Below are positions 8,485 to 17,519 of a DNA stretch of 64,000 bases, piece by piece. The notes under the pieces are model-generated. The model was not told the origin of the DNA. It was given only the letters and a program-made list of their open reading frames with translations, and did not search any database. Positions within the stretch are counted from its first letter, which is position 1; each line of letters opens with the position of its first letter. The stretch spans positions 53,917 through 117,916 of the forward strand of contig NZ_BJML01000010.1 in the NCBI RefSeq assembly GCF_006539145.1, given 5' to 3'. Source of the DNA: Microbacterium testaceum. GTDB taxonomy: Bacteria > Actinomycetota > Actinomycetes > Actinomycetales > Microbacteriaceae. The position numbers and the translations under genes were made by a program.

Positions 8485-9513
8485 ATGAGTCACCACCACG
8501 ACCACGCGCACCCCACGGTGCCGGATCGGCCCATGAGCCGGCGCACCCTGCTCAAGGCCCTGGCGGCATCGTCCGTCGCCATCGGCATCGGCGCCGCCGC
8601 CATGCCCGCCGCCGCCTCGGCATCCACCGCTCTCGGCGCCCGCGCCGCGGCGGCCGCTCCCCCGGTGAGCGCGGGCAAGCGCCTCGTCCCCGTCAACCGC
8701 ATCGGCATCCAGCTCTACACCGTCCGAGACAAGGTCAGCTCGCTGGGCTTCCGTGCGGTGTTCGAGGAGCTGGCTCGCATCGGCTACTCGGAGATCGAGT
8801 TCGCGGGCTACACGCAGGGAGGCGTCGGCGCCATCACCCCGCAGGAGATCCGCCAGCTGCTCGACGACAACGGCCTGCGCGCGACAGGTGCCCACGTCAA
8901 CCTCACCCCGGCCAACATCGACCAGCAGCTCGAGATCGCGCACGTGCTGGGCATGCCGCACCTGGGCCAGGGCGGGCCGATCGCCGGCGGGTACGGCGGA
9001 CCCCTCGCCAAGGACGCCTGGATGCAGGCCATCGGCACGTGGAACCAGATGGGCGAGAAGGGTCGCGCGGCGGGAATCAAGCTCTACCTGCACAACCACG
9101 CGCAGGAATGGGGTTTCACGACCGACACGAACGAGCGCATCTACGACCTGTACTGGGCCAACCTCAACCCCGAGACGGTGTTCTTCGAGATGGACGTCTA
9201 CTGGGCGCACGTCGGGAAGCACCTGTACCCCGGGTTCGAGCCGATCGACTACATCAAGCGCGACCCCCGCCGCTTCCCGATCCTCCATCTGAAGGACGGC
9301 AAGCTCAACCCGAGCAGCGCCAACGGGTACGACATCGTCGAGTTCGGCGCCGGGAACATCGATTACACGGCGTTCCTGTCGCAGCTGCGCGACCGCGGCC
9401 AGCGCTTCGGCATGTTCGAACAGGACAACGCCTCCACGGTGCCGGTCAACCCCGGTGACTCGCTCGCCAACGCCGACCGCAGCTACGACAACATCGCAGC
9501 CCTGCGCGGCTGA
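8485..9513 (+). CDS. Tat-exported xylose-isomerase-like TIM-barrel protein
   Basis: The 342-residue protein begins with a His-rich stretch (MSHHHDHAHP) and a twin-arginine signal (MSRRTLLKALAASS, then a hydrophobic run to ASASTA). The mature part is an AP-endonuclease-2/sugar-phosphate-isomerase barrel: IGIQLYTVRDK at its start, EIEFAGY, HNHAQEW as a metal ligand region, FFEMDVYW, and FPILHLKDGK near the end. RBS AAGGAG (8475-8480) sets the start. Homologues of this kind are often found beside ThuA or 3-keto-sugar enzymes and act on oxidised sugars. Export of the folded, metal-loaded barrel fits the preceding secreted dehydrogenase. Exact substrate unknown. Confidence 0.88.
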   Translation: MSHHHDHAHPTVPDRPMSRRTLLKALAASSVAIGIGAAAMPAAASASTALGARAAAAAPPVSAGKRLVPVNRIGIQLYTVRDKVSSLGFRAVFEELARIGYSEIEFAGYTQGGVGAITPQEIRQLLDDNGLRATGAHVNLTPANIDQQLEIAHVLGMPHLGQGGPIAGGYGGPLAKDAWMQAIGTWNQMGEKGRAAGIKLYLHNHAQEWGFTTDTNERIYDLYWANLNPETVFFEMDVYWAHVGKHLYPGFEPIDYIKRDPRRFPILHLKDGKLNPSSANGYDIVEFGAGNIDYTAFLSQLRDRGQRFGMFEQDNASTVPVNPGDSLANADRSYDNIAALRG

Positions 9514-9530
9514 GCGACGAGGAAGAACCG

Positions 9531-10802
9531 ATGAACAGAATCACGAAACTCACCACCGTCGGACTCCTCGTCATCGGGGGCAGCGTCGTCGCCGTCCCCG
9601 CGTACGCGGCCGACCTCACCTGCACCGACGACCTGGGCAGCCAGACCGTCTCGGGAAACCTGATCGTCCCCGGCGGAGCGGACTGCGTCCTGGGCGGAGC
9701 GACCGTCGAGGGCGACATCGTCGTCGAGGCGGGCGGGTGGCTGGATGCCACCTCGGTCACCGTCACCGGAGACGTCGTCGCCACCGACGCGTACGGCGTC
9801 TCGCTCGACGGCACGAGCGTCGCCGGCGACATCAGCGCCTACTCCGCCGACACCACGGTGGGCTTCCTCTACGTCAACGACCTGAAGGTCGGGGGCTCGG
9901 TGGAGGCCGGCGGCATCGACGTGGAGGTCGTCGACAGCGCGATCTCGGGCTCGCTTCTCACCCAGCGGGCGAACTACGTCGACGTCGTGCGCTCCTCGGT
10001 CGGCGCCGATGTGTCGGTCGACGGCTCGGGCTGGGGTCTGTCGATGACGGGAGCCGTCGTCAAGGGCGACGTCACCGTGAGCGGCAGCTCGCGCGACGTG
10101 CTGATCGGCGCCACCGCCGACGGCGGCTCCGACGCGTTCGCCAACTCGATCGGCGGGAATCTCTCGCTCACCGGGAACACCGCGAACCTGCGCGTGGCGA
10201 ACACCACGGTGTACGGGGCTCTCGCACTCGACGGCAACTCCCCCGCCGCCGCGTTCGGTGCGGGCGTCCGCGCCGGTTCGACCACGGGCGACTACACGGG
10301 TGAGGCGCCGACCGCGCCTCCTGCCGGTGACCAGGCCATCGCGGTGACGGTTCCCGACCAGGGCTCGGGCGAGCTCACGTGGTCGATCGAGGGCACCTCG
10401 CGCCTGGTCGACCTGGGGGTTGCGACCGAGAACCTCGACCACTACGCCGCCTCCGGTGAGATCGTGCCGATCCGCGTGCAGGACACGCGGGCCGGCAACC
10501 CCGGGTGGTCGCTGACCGCTCAGGTGTCGAACTTCACCGCCGGCGGCCAGGAAGTGTCGAGCAAGTACCTCGGCTGGACGCCCGAGGTCCTCGAGACGCA
10601 GGGCGGTGCCGTCGCCGGCGCTCCCGTGCCCTCCGGCTTCGACAGCGGCCAGGGCCTGTCGGTCGCCCGCACCCTCGCTCAGGCGAACGACGGCCACGAG
10701 CGCGGCTCCTCGCTCGTGGGCGCCGACCTGGATCTCAAGCTCCCGCTCGAGACCCCCCGCGGTACCTACAACGCGACCGTGACGCTGACCGCCCTCAGCT
10801 GA
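9531..10802 (+). CDS. Secreted repeat protein with C-terminal WxL-like domain
   Basis: The 423-residue protein has a signal peptide ending VPAYA-AD. The middle (about 30-240) is built of short G-D-I/V-V repeats (EGDIVVEAGG, TGDVVATDAYG, AGDISAYSAD, KGDVTVSGSS), like a polymer-forming 'bactofilin-type' or beta-helix surface domain. The last 170 residues look like a WxL domain: GWSLTAQVSNFT holds a true W-x-L, followed by LGWTPEVL and a last strand YNATVTLTAL. It is followed by a DUF916 gene, as in the first cluster. In Firmicutes the WxL domain binds peptidoglycan without covalent linkage. It starts 17 bases after the TIM-barrel gene, so it may be in the same transcript. Confidence 0.75.
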   Translation: MNRITKLTTVGLLVIGGSVVAVPAYAADLTCTDDLGSQTVSGNLIVPGGADCVLGGATVEGDIVVEAGGWLDATSVTVTGDVVATDAYGVSLDGTSVAGDISAYSADTTVGFLYVNDLKVGGSVEAGGIDVEVVDSAISGSLLTQRANYVDVVRSSVGADVSVDGSGWGLSMTGAVVKGDVTVSGSSRDVLIGATADGGSDAFANSIGGNLSLTGNTANLRVANTTVYGALALDGNSPAAAFGAGVRAGSTTGDYTGEAPTAPPAGDQAIAVTVPDQGSGELTWSIEGTSRLVDLGVATENLDHYAASGEIVPIRVQDTRAGNPGWSLTAQVSNFTAGGQEVSSKYLGWTPEVLETQGGAVAGAPVPSGFDSGQGLSVARTLAQANDGHERGSSLVGADLDLKLPLETPRGTYNATVTLTALS

Positions 10803-10813
10803 TCCCCCCTCCT

Positions 10814-10848
10814 GCCGGGGTCGCGCTCCCCGAGAACGCGGCCCCGGC
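10814..10848 (+). terminator. GC-rich hairpin between WxL-like and DUF916 genes
   Basis: GCCGGGGTCGCG (10814-10825) pairs with CGCGGCCCCGGC (10837-10848), with 11 of 12 positions complementary and an 11-base loop. No U-tract follows, so partial termination or message stabilisation is likely. Confidence 0.5.
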
Positions 10849-10877
10849 GGGACCCCTTCCACACGAAAGCCACGCCC

Positions 10878-12074
10878 ATGTCCCCGGCGAAGACCTCCCC
10901 CCGTTCCCTCCGTATTCTTGTGTCGTTCCTCGCCGGCTTCGCGCTGCTGCTGGGAACCCCCGTCGGCGCCTCCGCGGCCGCCGCTCCTTCCGCCGAGACC
11001 ACGGTGACGTGGAGCGTCAAGCCCGCCGACACCGCGCAAGGGCGCGACCGGCCCAACTACGCGTACGACCTGCTGCCCGGGGGCACGGTCGGCGACGCCC
11101 TGTACGTCGCCAACCGCAGCCCCCAGCCGATCACCCTGCGCGTCTACGCCGCGGACGGCTTCCTCACCGAAGACGGAGCCCTCGACATCCTCGCCGGAGG
11201 CGCGGAGTCCACCGACCTCGGCAGCTGGGTCTCGATCGAATCGTCCGAGCTCACCCTCGACAGTGGCGCGAGCGCCGAGGTGCCCTTCACCGTCGCCGTC
11301 CCCGCCGACGCAGCTCCCGGCGACTACGCCGCCGGCATCGTGGCATCCATGCTCGTCACCGCCGACAACGGCACCGTCACCGAACGCCGTCTCGGCTCGC
11401 GCGTGCACCTGCGCGTGCAGGGCGACCTCGCCCCCTCTCTCGCCGTGGGCGAGGTGGCCGTCGACTACCACGGCACCGCGAACCCCGCCGAGGCCGGCTC
11501 CGCCACCGTCACCTACACCCTGACCAACACCGGCAACACCCGCCTCGACCCGAACGTCGAGGTCGCCCTGGGCGGTCCCTTCGGCTGGGCGCGCGTGACC
11601 GCCGCCGACGACGCCCCCGAGCTGCTCCCCGGCAGCTCGCTAGAGCGCACCGTCGAGGTCGCCGGGGTCGTGCCCCTCGTGCTGCTCTCGGCCGATGTGA
11701 CGGCGACCTCGCAGGTGGTCTCGCGCACGCTCGCCGGCGCCGAGCCCTCCACCCTCGACCCCCTCGTCTCGCAGGGCGCCGCCGCCACCGCCGCCGTGCC
11801 GTGGACCGCGCTCGCGATCCTCGCCGTCATCGTCCTGCTCGTCGCCTGGCGCATCGTCGCGGCCCGGCGCCGCAGGGCCGCTCACGCGCGCGAGATCGCC
11901 GCCGCGGTAGCCGCCGCGCGGGCGGATGCCGCGGGGACGGATGCCGCGGGGACGGATGCCGACGCGGACGCGGACGCCGGTCGCGAGACGGTGCCCGCGG
12001 GTGCCGTCGCCGAACCCGGTTCATCGAACGACGACGTCGGCCCCGCGACCCGCGCCTCGCGCCGGTCGCCCTGA
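10878..12074 (+). CDS. DUF916 (WxL-interacting) membrane-anchored protein
   Basis: The 398-residue protein is a paralogue of the one at 947. It has a signal peptide (to GASAAAAP), the DUF916 opening TVTWSVKPADT, the conserved segment APGDYAAGIVAS and an Ig-like domain with TNTGNTRLD. One membrane helix (WTALAILAVIVLLVAW) and a basic anchor (RRRRAAHAR) follow. The cytoplasmic tail is longer than in the paralogue and is Ala/Asp-rich, coded in part by three GGATGCC heptamers exactly 15 bp apart (11924-11960). It probably partners the preceding WxL-like protein. No sortase substrate follows this second pair. Confidence 0.8.
   Translation: MSPAKTSPRSLRILVSFLAGFALLLGTPVGASAAAAPSAETTVTWSVKPADTAQGRDRPNYAYDLLPGGTVGDALYVANRSPQPITLRVYAADGFLTEDGALDILAGGAESTDLGSWVSIESSELTLDSGASAEVPFTVAVPADAAPGDYAAGIVASMLVTADNGTVTERRLGSRVHLRVQGDLAPSLAVGEVAVDYHGTANPAEAGSATVTYTLTNTGNTRLDPNVEVALGGPFGWARVTAADDAPELLPGSSLERTVEVAGVVPLVLLSADVTATSQVVSRTLAGAEPSTLDPLVSQGAAATAAVPWTALAILAVIVLLVAWRIVAARRRRAAHAREIAAAVAAARADAAGTDAAGTDADADADAGRETVPAGAVAEPGSSNDDVGPATRASRRSP
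11924..11960 (+). repeat. 15-bp in-frame tandem repeat
   Basis: GGATGCCGCGGGGAC occurs at 11924-11938 and again at 11939-11953, and a third GGATGCC starts at 11954. It encodes the (A/T)-D-A-A-G tail repeats of the DUF916 protein. Confidence 0.8.
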
Positions 12075-12078
12075 GACC

Positions 12079-12117
12079 CGCTCGCGGCGTGGAGAGGGAC
12101 ACTCCGCGCCGCGAGCG
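12079..12117 (+). terminator. Strong hairpin after the second WxL/DUF916 pair
   Basis: CGCTCGCGGCG (12079-12089) is fully complementary to CGCCGCGAGCG (12107-12117). The stem extends inwards through TGGAG/CTCCG to a 7-base loop, giving about 16 bp in all. It lies 5 bases after the stop codon and separates this operon from the convergent ROK gene. Confidence 0.75.
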
Positions 12118-12177
12118 ACCCACGACGCCCGTCGTGCTGCGGCACGGTGGGCGTTGTTCGTGCCGCGGGCCCGCGTG

Positions 12178-12342
12178 CCGCGCGCACGACAGCGGACTCC
12201 ACGCGATACGCCGGGTCGCCGGCATCCGGAACCGACGTGTCAGGGGAACGCTCCGCCGCTGGGTACGGGGCACCGGCCCACGGACCGTCGCGACCCGCGG
12301 CGAGCGCGGCGCGCTCGACAGCGGACTCCACCGCGATCCGCG
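12178..12342. repeat. Degenerate direct repeat in an intergenic region
   Basis: A GACAGCGGACTCCAC core with similar flanks occurs at about 12186-12200 and again at about 12316-12330, some 130 bp apart. No gene is supported in 12118-12360. CACGACG/CGTCGTG also forms a tight palindrome at 12121-12136. Function unknown. Confidence 0.4.
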
Positions 12343-12360
12343 GCGCCCCGCCCGCGCGGG

Positions 12361-13551
12361 TCAGGCGCGCAGGAACGCGGCGTTCAGCGACTCGGGCGCC
12401 AGGGCGTGCTCGACGGCGAGCATGCTCGCGCCGATGACGGCGGCCTTCTCGGCGGCGACCGACTGCACGATCGACAGGTATTCGGTGGCGAGGGGCGTGG
12501 AGCGGGTGTAGACGACCTCGCGGACTCCCGCGATGAGGTGCTCGCCGACGCGGGCCATGGAGCCGCCGATGGCGATGACCGAGGGGTTCATGAGGCTCAC
12601 GCAGGTGGTGAGCACCTCGCCGATGTCGCGGCCCGCCTGACGCACGGCCTGGATCGCGTCGATGTTGCCGCGCTTGACGAGGTCGACCACGTCGGAGCCG
12701 GTGTGGGCCTCGATCCCCTGCGCGCGCAGGGCACGGGCGATGGCGGGGCCGGATGCCAGGGCCTCGAGGCACCCGCGATTGCCGCACTGGCACGGGATGT
12801 CGGCGCCGCGCGCGACCTGGACGTGGCCGATGTCGCCGGCGATTCCCTGGGCGCCGCGCTGCAGGTGGCCGTCGGAGATGATGCCGGTGCCGATACCGGT
12901 GGCCACCTTCACGAACATGAAGTGGTCGACCGCGGGCCAGGCGATGCTGCGTTCGCCCAGGGCCATGATGTTGACGTCGTTGTCGACGAGGACCGGGACG
13001 GGCATGTGCTGGTAGATCCAGCCCGGAATGTCGAAGCGATCCCAGCCGGGCATGATCGGGGGGTTCACCGGCTGGCCGGTGGAGTGCTCGACGGGCCCCG
13101 GAACGCCGATGCCCATCGCGGCGACGTCGGAGGCCGAGCGACCGGACTCGGTCAGCAGTGCGCTCGCCGTCTCGACGAGCCAGGTCAACACGGGCTCGGG
13201 GCCGGTGGCGATGTCGATCTCGCCGGTGCGCTCGCTGAGCACCTTGCCGGTGAGGTCGGCGATCGCGACGGTCGCGTGCGACGCACCGAGGTCGACGGCG
13301 ACGACGACCTTGGCCGCGGGGTTGATGGCGAACTGCGACGGGGGTCGGCCGCCGGTGGACACCGCGTCGGCGACGGGGGTGATGAGGCCCATCCGCATGA
13401 GCTCGTCGACGCGGACGGCGACGGTCGATCGGGCGAGGCCGGTCGACTTGGCCAACTCCGCTCGCGTACGCGGTACGCCGTCTCGCAGCAGCTGGAACAA
13501 CTGGCTCACGCCATTGACCGACTGCACGGAATCTGTCGTCATCCTCTTCAC
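12361..13551 (-). CDS. ROK family transcriptional regulator
   Basis: The protein has 396 residues. An N-terminal winged helix (RAELAKSTGLARSTVAVRVDEL, about 30-51) precedes a sugar-kinase-like ROK domain with AVDLGASHATVAI, the segment VLVDNDVNIMALGE and the zinc motif CQCGNRGCLEALAS. ROK repressors sense a sugar or sugar phosphate and control uptake genes. It sits upstream of, and on the same strand as, the permease and ATPase genes (13642-16208) and is the obvious candidate regulator of the importer. The start could be GTG 13551 or ATG 13542. Confidence 0.9.
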   Translation of the reverse strand: MKRMTTDSVQSVNGVSQLFQLLRDGVPRTRAELAKSTGLARSTVAVRVDELMRMGLITPVADAVSTGGRPPSQFAINPAAKVVVAVDLGASHATVAIADLTGKVLSERTGEIDIATGPEPVLTWLVETASALLTESGRSASDVAAMGIGVPGPVEHSTGQPVNPPIMPGWDRFDIPGWIYQHMPVPVLVDNDVNIMALGERSIAWPAVDHFMFVKVATGIGTGIISDGHLQRGAQGIAGDIGHVQVARGADIPCQCGNRGCLEALASGPAIARALRAQGIEAHTGSDVVDLVKRGNIDAIQAVRQAGRDIGEVLTTCVSLMNPSVIAIGGSMARVGEHLIAGVREVVYTRSTPLATEYLSIVQSVAAEKAAVIGASMLAVEHALAPESLNAAFLRA

Positions 13552-13641
13552 GCCCTCAGTACACCATTAGTAGCAATGCATTCCATCCACATGCCGACGG
13601 CGACTACGCGAATCACGCAGCCGCCGTCGGCATAAGTGTCG

Positions 13642-14691
13642 TCAGCCCCGTCCCGGGGGACGGGAGAAGCGCTGCTGCAGGAGCACCGCGACCACGATGA
13701 TGACACCTTTCGCCACCGCCTGGACGGAAGACGAGAGATTGTTCTGGATGAACACGTTCGACAACGTCGCGAAGATGAGGACGCCGAACACCGTACCGGT
13801 GATCGTGCCCCGGCCGCCGACGAGCAGCGTGCCGCCCACGACGACCGCCGCGATGGCATCCAACTCGTAGAGCTGACCGTGCGTGGACGTGCCGGCCGTG
13901 GTGCGGCCGAGGATCATGACGGCCGCGATTCCCGCGCACAGACCCGTGATGGCGTAGAGCCACATCGTGTGGCGGCGCACGTCGATGCCGGCGAGGCGCG
14001 CGGCCTCGCGATTGCCGCCGACGGCCACGGTGCGCCGACCGAAGGTCGTGCGGTTCAAGAGCACCCAGCCGAGGGCCGCGACGATCGCGAAGATCCAGAT
14101 GAGGATGTCGACGCCGAGGATGTCGGCGTTCATGAAGGTGATGAAGCCGCGGTCCTGCACGACGAGCGTGCGACGCTCGGCGAGGATCTCGGCCAGGCCT
14201 CGGGCACCAACGAGCATCGCGAGGGTGGCCATGAACGCCACGACGTTCCCGTAGGCGATGACGATGCCGTTGATGAGGCCCGCACCGACCCCCACCGCGA
14301 GCGCGATGACGACCATGACGCTCCAGTGCAGGTTGTCGGCGAGATCCTGGACCGCGGCGAGGGTCGCGACGACCGAGGCGAGGCCCATGACGGAGCCGAC
14401 CGACAGGTCGATGCCGCCCGCGATGATCACGAGGGTCATGCCGATGCTGATGACGCCGATGATCGAGGCCTGGCGGAGGATGACGAGCAGGTTGTCGACG
14501 CTGGTGAACGATCCGGGAGCGGTGACGGCGCCGACGATCACGATCACGAGCAGCGCGACGACGAGGCCGATGTTGCGACCGGCCGAGCCGGAGAGGAACC
14601 GGCGCCAGGCCGGCGCGGGAGCCGGAGCCGCGACAGCCCCGGTCTCTGTGAGGACCGTGCGCGCACGGGTCGGGGTGGTCTGCTCGCTCAC
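13642..14691 (-). CDS. Ribose-type ABC transporter permease
   Basis: The 349-residue protein has eight or more membrane segments after a 40-residue polar N-terminus. It carries RbsC-family signatures (GGIDLSVGSVMGLASVVATLA; GRRTVAVGGNREAARLAGID; VVGGTLLVGGRGTITGTVFGVLI). It is the membrane channel for the ATPase encoded just upstream, whose stop it overlaps by GTGA. Substrate not known; a pentose, hexose or inositol-like sugar is likely. Confidence 0.92.
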   Translation of the reverse strand: MSEQTTPTRARTVLTETGAVAAPAPAPAWRRFLSGSAGRNIGLVVALLVIVIVGAVTAPGSFTSVDNLLVILRQASIIGVISIGMTLVIIAGGIDLSVGSVMGLASVVATLAAVQDLADNLHWSVMVVIALAVGVGAGLINGIVIAYGNVVAFMATLAMLVGARGLAEILAERRTLVVQDRGFITFMNADILGVDILIWIFAIVAALGWVLLNRTTFGRRTVAVGGNREAARLAGIDVRRHTMWLYAITGLCAGIAAVMILGRTTAGTSTHGQLYELDAIAAVVVGGTLLVGGRGTITGTVFGVLIFATLSNVFIQNNLSSSVQAVAKGVIIVVAVLLQQRFSRPPGRG

Positions 14692-16208
14692 GCGGCGGAT
14701 CCTTTCATGACGAGATCGAGCACGCCGTGCTCGTCGATCTGGTGGGAGGGGAGGGTGCTCAGGATGCGGCCGTCGGCGACGACGAGGACGACGTCGGCGA
14801 GGCCGAGCACCTCTTCGATCTCGCTGGAGACGACGACGACGGCGTTGCCCGCGGCGGCGAGATCGCGGATGAGGGCGTAGATCTCGGCGCGAGCGCCGAC
14901 GTCGACGCCGCGGGTGGGTTCGTCGAGCAGCAGCACCTCGGTGCCGTGCACGAGCCAGCGCGCGAGGAGGATCTTCTGCTGGTTGCCGCCGGACAGGGTG
15001 CGGGCGGGACGATCGGGGTCGGCGGGACGCAGTTCGAAGGCGTCGATCTGCTCCCGGGCGATCTTGCGGGCGGCGCGGTCGTCGAGGAAGCCGCCCTTGG
15101 CGAAGCGCTTCATCGAGGCGAGGGCGATGTTGACGAAGATCGGCTCGTCGAGGACGAGGCCCTGACTCTTGCGCTCCTCGGGGGACAGACCGATGCCGGC
15201 GTGCACGGCGGCTCGCACCGATCCGCGCGACAGTGTCTTCTCGCGCACGCGCACGGTACCCGCGGTCGCGCGTCGGGCCCCGTAGACGGTCTCGAGGATC
15301 TCGGATCGACCCGAGCCGACCAGTCCCGCCAGCCCCACGACCTCGCCGGCGCGCACCGAGAACGACACGTCGGAGAAGACCCCGTCCAGGCCCAGGCCCT
15401 GCACGTCGAGCACGACCGGAGCATCGGATGCCACGGGCACGCGCTCCGGGAAGACGTTGGCGACCTCGCGCCCGGTCATGAGCCGAATGAGCTCCGCCTT
15501 GGGGGTGTCGGCGGCGGAGAGGCCGACCGCGGTGGTGCGTCCGTCTTTCAGGACGGTGATGCGGTCGCCGATCTCGCGGATCTCTTCGAGGCGATGCGTG
15601 ATGTAGACCACGGCGATGCCGGCGGCGGTCAGTTCGCGCACGACCGCGAAGAGGTTCTTGACCTCTTCGGTGTCGAGCACGGCCGAGGGCTCGTCCATGA
15701 TGATGAGCTTGATGTCGTGCGACAGGGCGCGGGCCATGCTCACGATCTGCTTGTTCGCGGCGCTGAGCGAGCCCACCTCGGTGTTCGGTGAGAGCGTGGC
15801 GTGGCCGAGGCGTCGCAGCAGCTCCTTCGTCTGGCGGGCGGCCTCGGCGCGCTGCGTGAAGCCGCCGCGGGCGAGTTCGTGGCCCAGGAAGATGTTCTCG
15901 GCGATGGTGAGGCCGTCGACGACGTCGAGTTCCTGGTACATCGTCGCGATGCCGAGCTCGATGGCCGCGTCGGGGTCGGCGATCTCGACGCTCTCACCGA
16001 GCCAGACGATCTCGCCCTCGTCGGGGCGGTGCACTCCCGCGAGCGTCTTGATGAGAGTCGACTTGCCCGCGCCGTTCTGGCCCAGCACGCAGTGCACCTC
16101 TCCGGCGACGATGTCGAGATCGACACCGCGCAGGGCGCGGACGCCGGCGAAGGACTTGGTCACGCCTCGGACGGTGAGTAATGACGACTGATGGTCAACT
16201 TTGATCAC
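14688..16208 (-). CDS. Ribose-type ABC transporter double ATPase
   Basis: The 506-residue protein has two fused ATPase domains, typical of RbsA/MglA. The first has Walker A GQNGAGKST and Walker B LIIMDEPSA. The second has a degenerate Walker A (GLVGSGRSE), the signature LSGGNQQKILLARWL and Walker B VLLLDEPTRG. It powers the permease at 13642. It is divergent from the binding-protein gene at 16463, and the 254-bp gap between them must hold both promoters. The GTG start at 16208 has no obvious RBS, so the exact start is uncertain. Confidence 0.93.
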   Translation of the reverse strand: MIKVDHQSSLLTVRGVTKSFAGVRALRGVDLDIVAGEVHCVLGQNGAGKSTLIKTLAGVHRPDEGEIVWLGESVEIADPDAAIELGIATMYQELDVVDGLTIAENIFLGHELARGGFTQRAEAARQTKELLRRLGHATLSPNTEVGSLSAANKQIVSMARALSHDIKLIIMDEPSAVLDTEEVKNLFAVVRELTAAGIAVVYITHRLEEIREIGDRITVLKDGRTTAVGLSAADTPKAELIRLMTGREVANVFPERVPVASDAPVVLDVQGLGLDGVFSDVSFSVRAGEVVGLAGLVGSGRSEILETVYGARRATAGTVRVREKTLSRGSVRAAVHAGIGLSPEERKSQGLVLDEPIFVNIALASMKRFAKGGFLDDRAARKIAREQIDAFELRPADPDRPARTLSGGNQQKILLARWLVHGTEVLLLDEPTRGVDVGARAEIYALIRDLAAAGNAVVVVSSEIEEVLGLADVVLVVADGRILSTLPSHQIDEHGVLDLVMKGSAA

Positions 16209-16319
16209 GCGGCGAACATAACACGCCGCCTCGTCGTCGCGCGACCCGAATCAGGCCCGCGAGCTCTCGCCGGCCTCCCGCGTGCACGCGATCCACTTCC
16301 CCGCGGAAAGACGTTGTGG

Positions 16320-16380
16320 CCGGACTTATGCAGATTAGAAAACAAAAGATGCTCACCTGGACGACACTTCTGCTAGCGTG
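16320..16380 (+). promoter_or_regulatory. AT-rich divergent promoter/operator region
   Basis: Bases 16325-16352 (around TTATGCAGATTAGAAAAC) are much more AT-rich than the surroundings. They end in CAAAAGATGC, the inverse of GCATCTTTTG at 4586-4595 before the sugar dehydrogenase. This shared element is a candidate operator for the ROK regulator. A possible -10 TAGCGT follows at 16374. Confidence 0.35.
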
Positions 16381-16462
16381 AGCCGCGTCAGAGTGGACCC
16401 TTCCTTCCGGAATGACCCGGGGCCGCGATGACCCCAGCTGCATCACATTTCAAGGAGGAAAC

Positions 16463-17512
16463 ATGCGCTCACAGTGGAAGTCGCGTTCGCGACTCGTCCT
16501 GACCGGCATCGCCGTCGTCGCCTCGGTCGGCCTGCTCGCCGGTTGCACCGGTTCGGGCGGCGACAACGACAGCATCGTCGGCCAGGGCACCACGACCGAG
16601 GAGAACGCCGCCACGGGCGACACCGTCACCATCGGCTTCTCCGGCCCCGCCGCCGACCACGGTTGGCTCGGCGCCATCAACTCCGGTGCGCTCGCCGCCG
16701 CCGAGAGCTTCCCCGACGTCGACCTGAAGGTCGCCGAGGGCACGAACGACGTCAACGCGCAGATCGCCGCTGTCGAGACGTTCATCAACGACGGCGTGGA
16801 CGCCATCGTGCTCCTGCCGAGCGACGGCGCCGCGCTCACCGAGGTCGCGATCAAGGCGATGAACGCGGGCATCCCGGTCATCAACGTCGACCGCGAGTTC
16901 TCGAGCCCCTTCGCCGCTCGTTCGACGATCCTCGGCGACAACTACGGCATGGGCGTCAGCGCCGGCACCTACATCTGCGAGCAGCTCGAGGGCAACAGCA
17001 ACGCCATCGTCGGCGAGATCGCGGGCATCGACTCGCTGCCCCTCACCCAGGACCGCTCCGCGGGCTTCGCCGACGCTCTGTCGGACTGCGGCCTCAAGGT
17101 CGGGCCGCGCGTCGCCGCGGACTTCACCGTGCAGGGCGGCGAGGCCTCGACCTCGCAGCTGCTGTCGGCCAACCCGAAGATCGACGCTCTGTGGAACCAC
17201 GACGACGACCAGGGCATCGGCGTGCTCGCCGCCATCACGGCGGCCGGTCGCGACGAGTTCCTCATGGTGGGCGGCGCGGGCAGCCGGAACGCGATGGAGT
17301 CCATCCAGGCCGACGACAGTGTGCTGAAGGCGACGGTCATCTACCCGTCGACGCAGGCCGCCGACGGTATCGCGCTGGCACGCCTCATCGCCCAGGGCAA
17401 GACCGCGGGAGACCTCATCACGCCCAGCGTTCCCAACCGCATCGTGTTGGACGCCCCCGTGGTGACGAAGGACAACGTCGCGTCCTTCATCGACCTCGCG
17501 TTCCAGTCCTGA
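16463..17512 (+). CDS. Sugar ABC transporter substrate-binding lipoprotein
   Basis: The 349-residue protein has a lipoprotein signal (VGLLAGC, lipid-modified Cys about residue 28). It continues as a periplasmic-binding-protein type 1 fold of the ribose/galactose family: GFSGPAADHGWLGAINSGA, GIPVINVDREF, GEIAGIDSLPLTQDRSAGF, ALWNHDDDQGIGVL. RBS AAGGAGG (16452-16458) fixes the ATG. It supplies the substrate to the permease/ATPase pair encoded divergently. The following genes suggest that the sugar is oxidised and isomerised once inside. Confidence 0.93.
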   Translation: MRSQWKSRSRLVLTGIAVVASVGLLAGCTGSGGDNDSIVGQGTTTEENAATGDTVTIGFSGPAADHGWLGAINSGALAAAESFPDVDLKVAEGTNDVNAQIAAVETFINDGVDAIVLLPSDGAALTEVAIKAMNAGIPVINVDREFSSPFAARSTILGDNYGMGVSAGTYICEQLEGNSNAIVGEIAGIDSLPLTQDRSAGFADALSDCGLKVGPRVAADFTVQGGEASTSQLLSANPKIDALWNHDDDQGIGVLAAITAAGRDEFLMVGGAGSRNAMESIQADDSVLKATVIYPSTQAADGIALARLIAQGKTAGDLITPSVPNRIVLDAPVVTKDNVASFIDLAFQS

Positions 17513-17519
17513 CCGATCC

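Noticed and set aside
9483..11471. Long minus-strand frame opposite the second WxL-like/DUF916 pair
   Set aside because: Composition of a GC-driven shadow; the plus frames carry signal peptides and conserved domains.
12147..12437. Possible small gene with repeated AR(T/S)TADST motifs
   Set aside because: It overlaps the end of the ROK gene, has no RBS, and the repeats come from a DNA-level direct repeat.
13636..14880. Asp/His/Arg-rich plus-strand frame over the permease gene
   Set aside because: Typical shadow of a membrane protein gene read on the other strand; no conserved domain.
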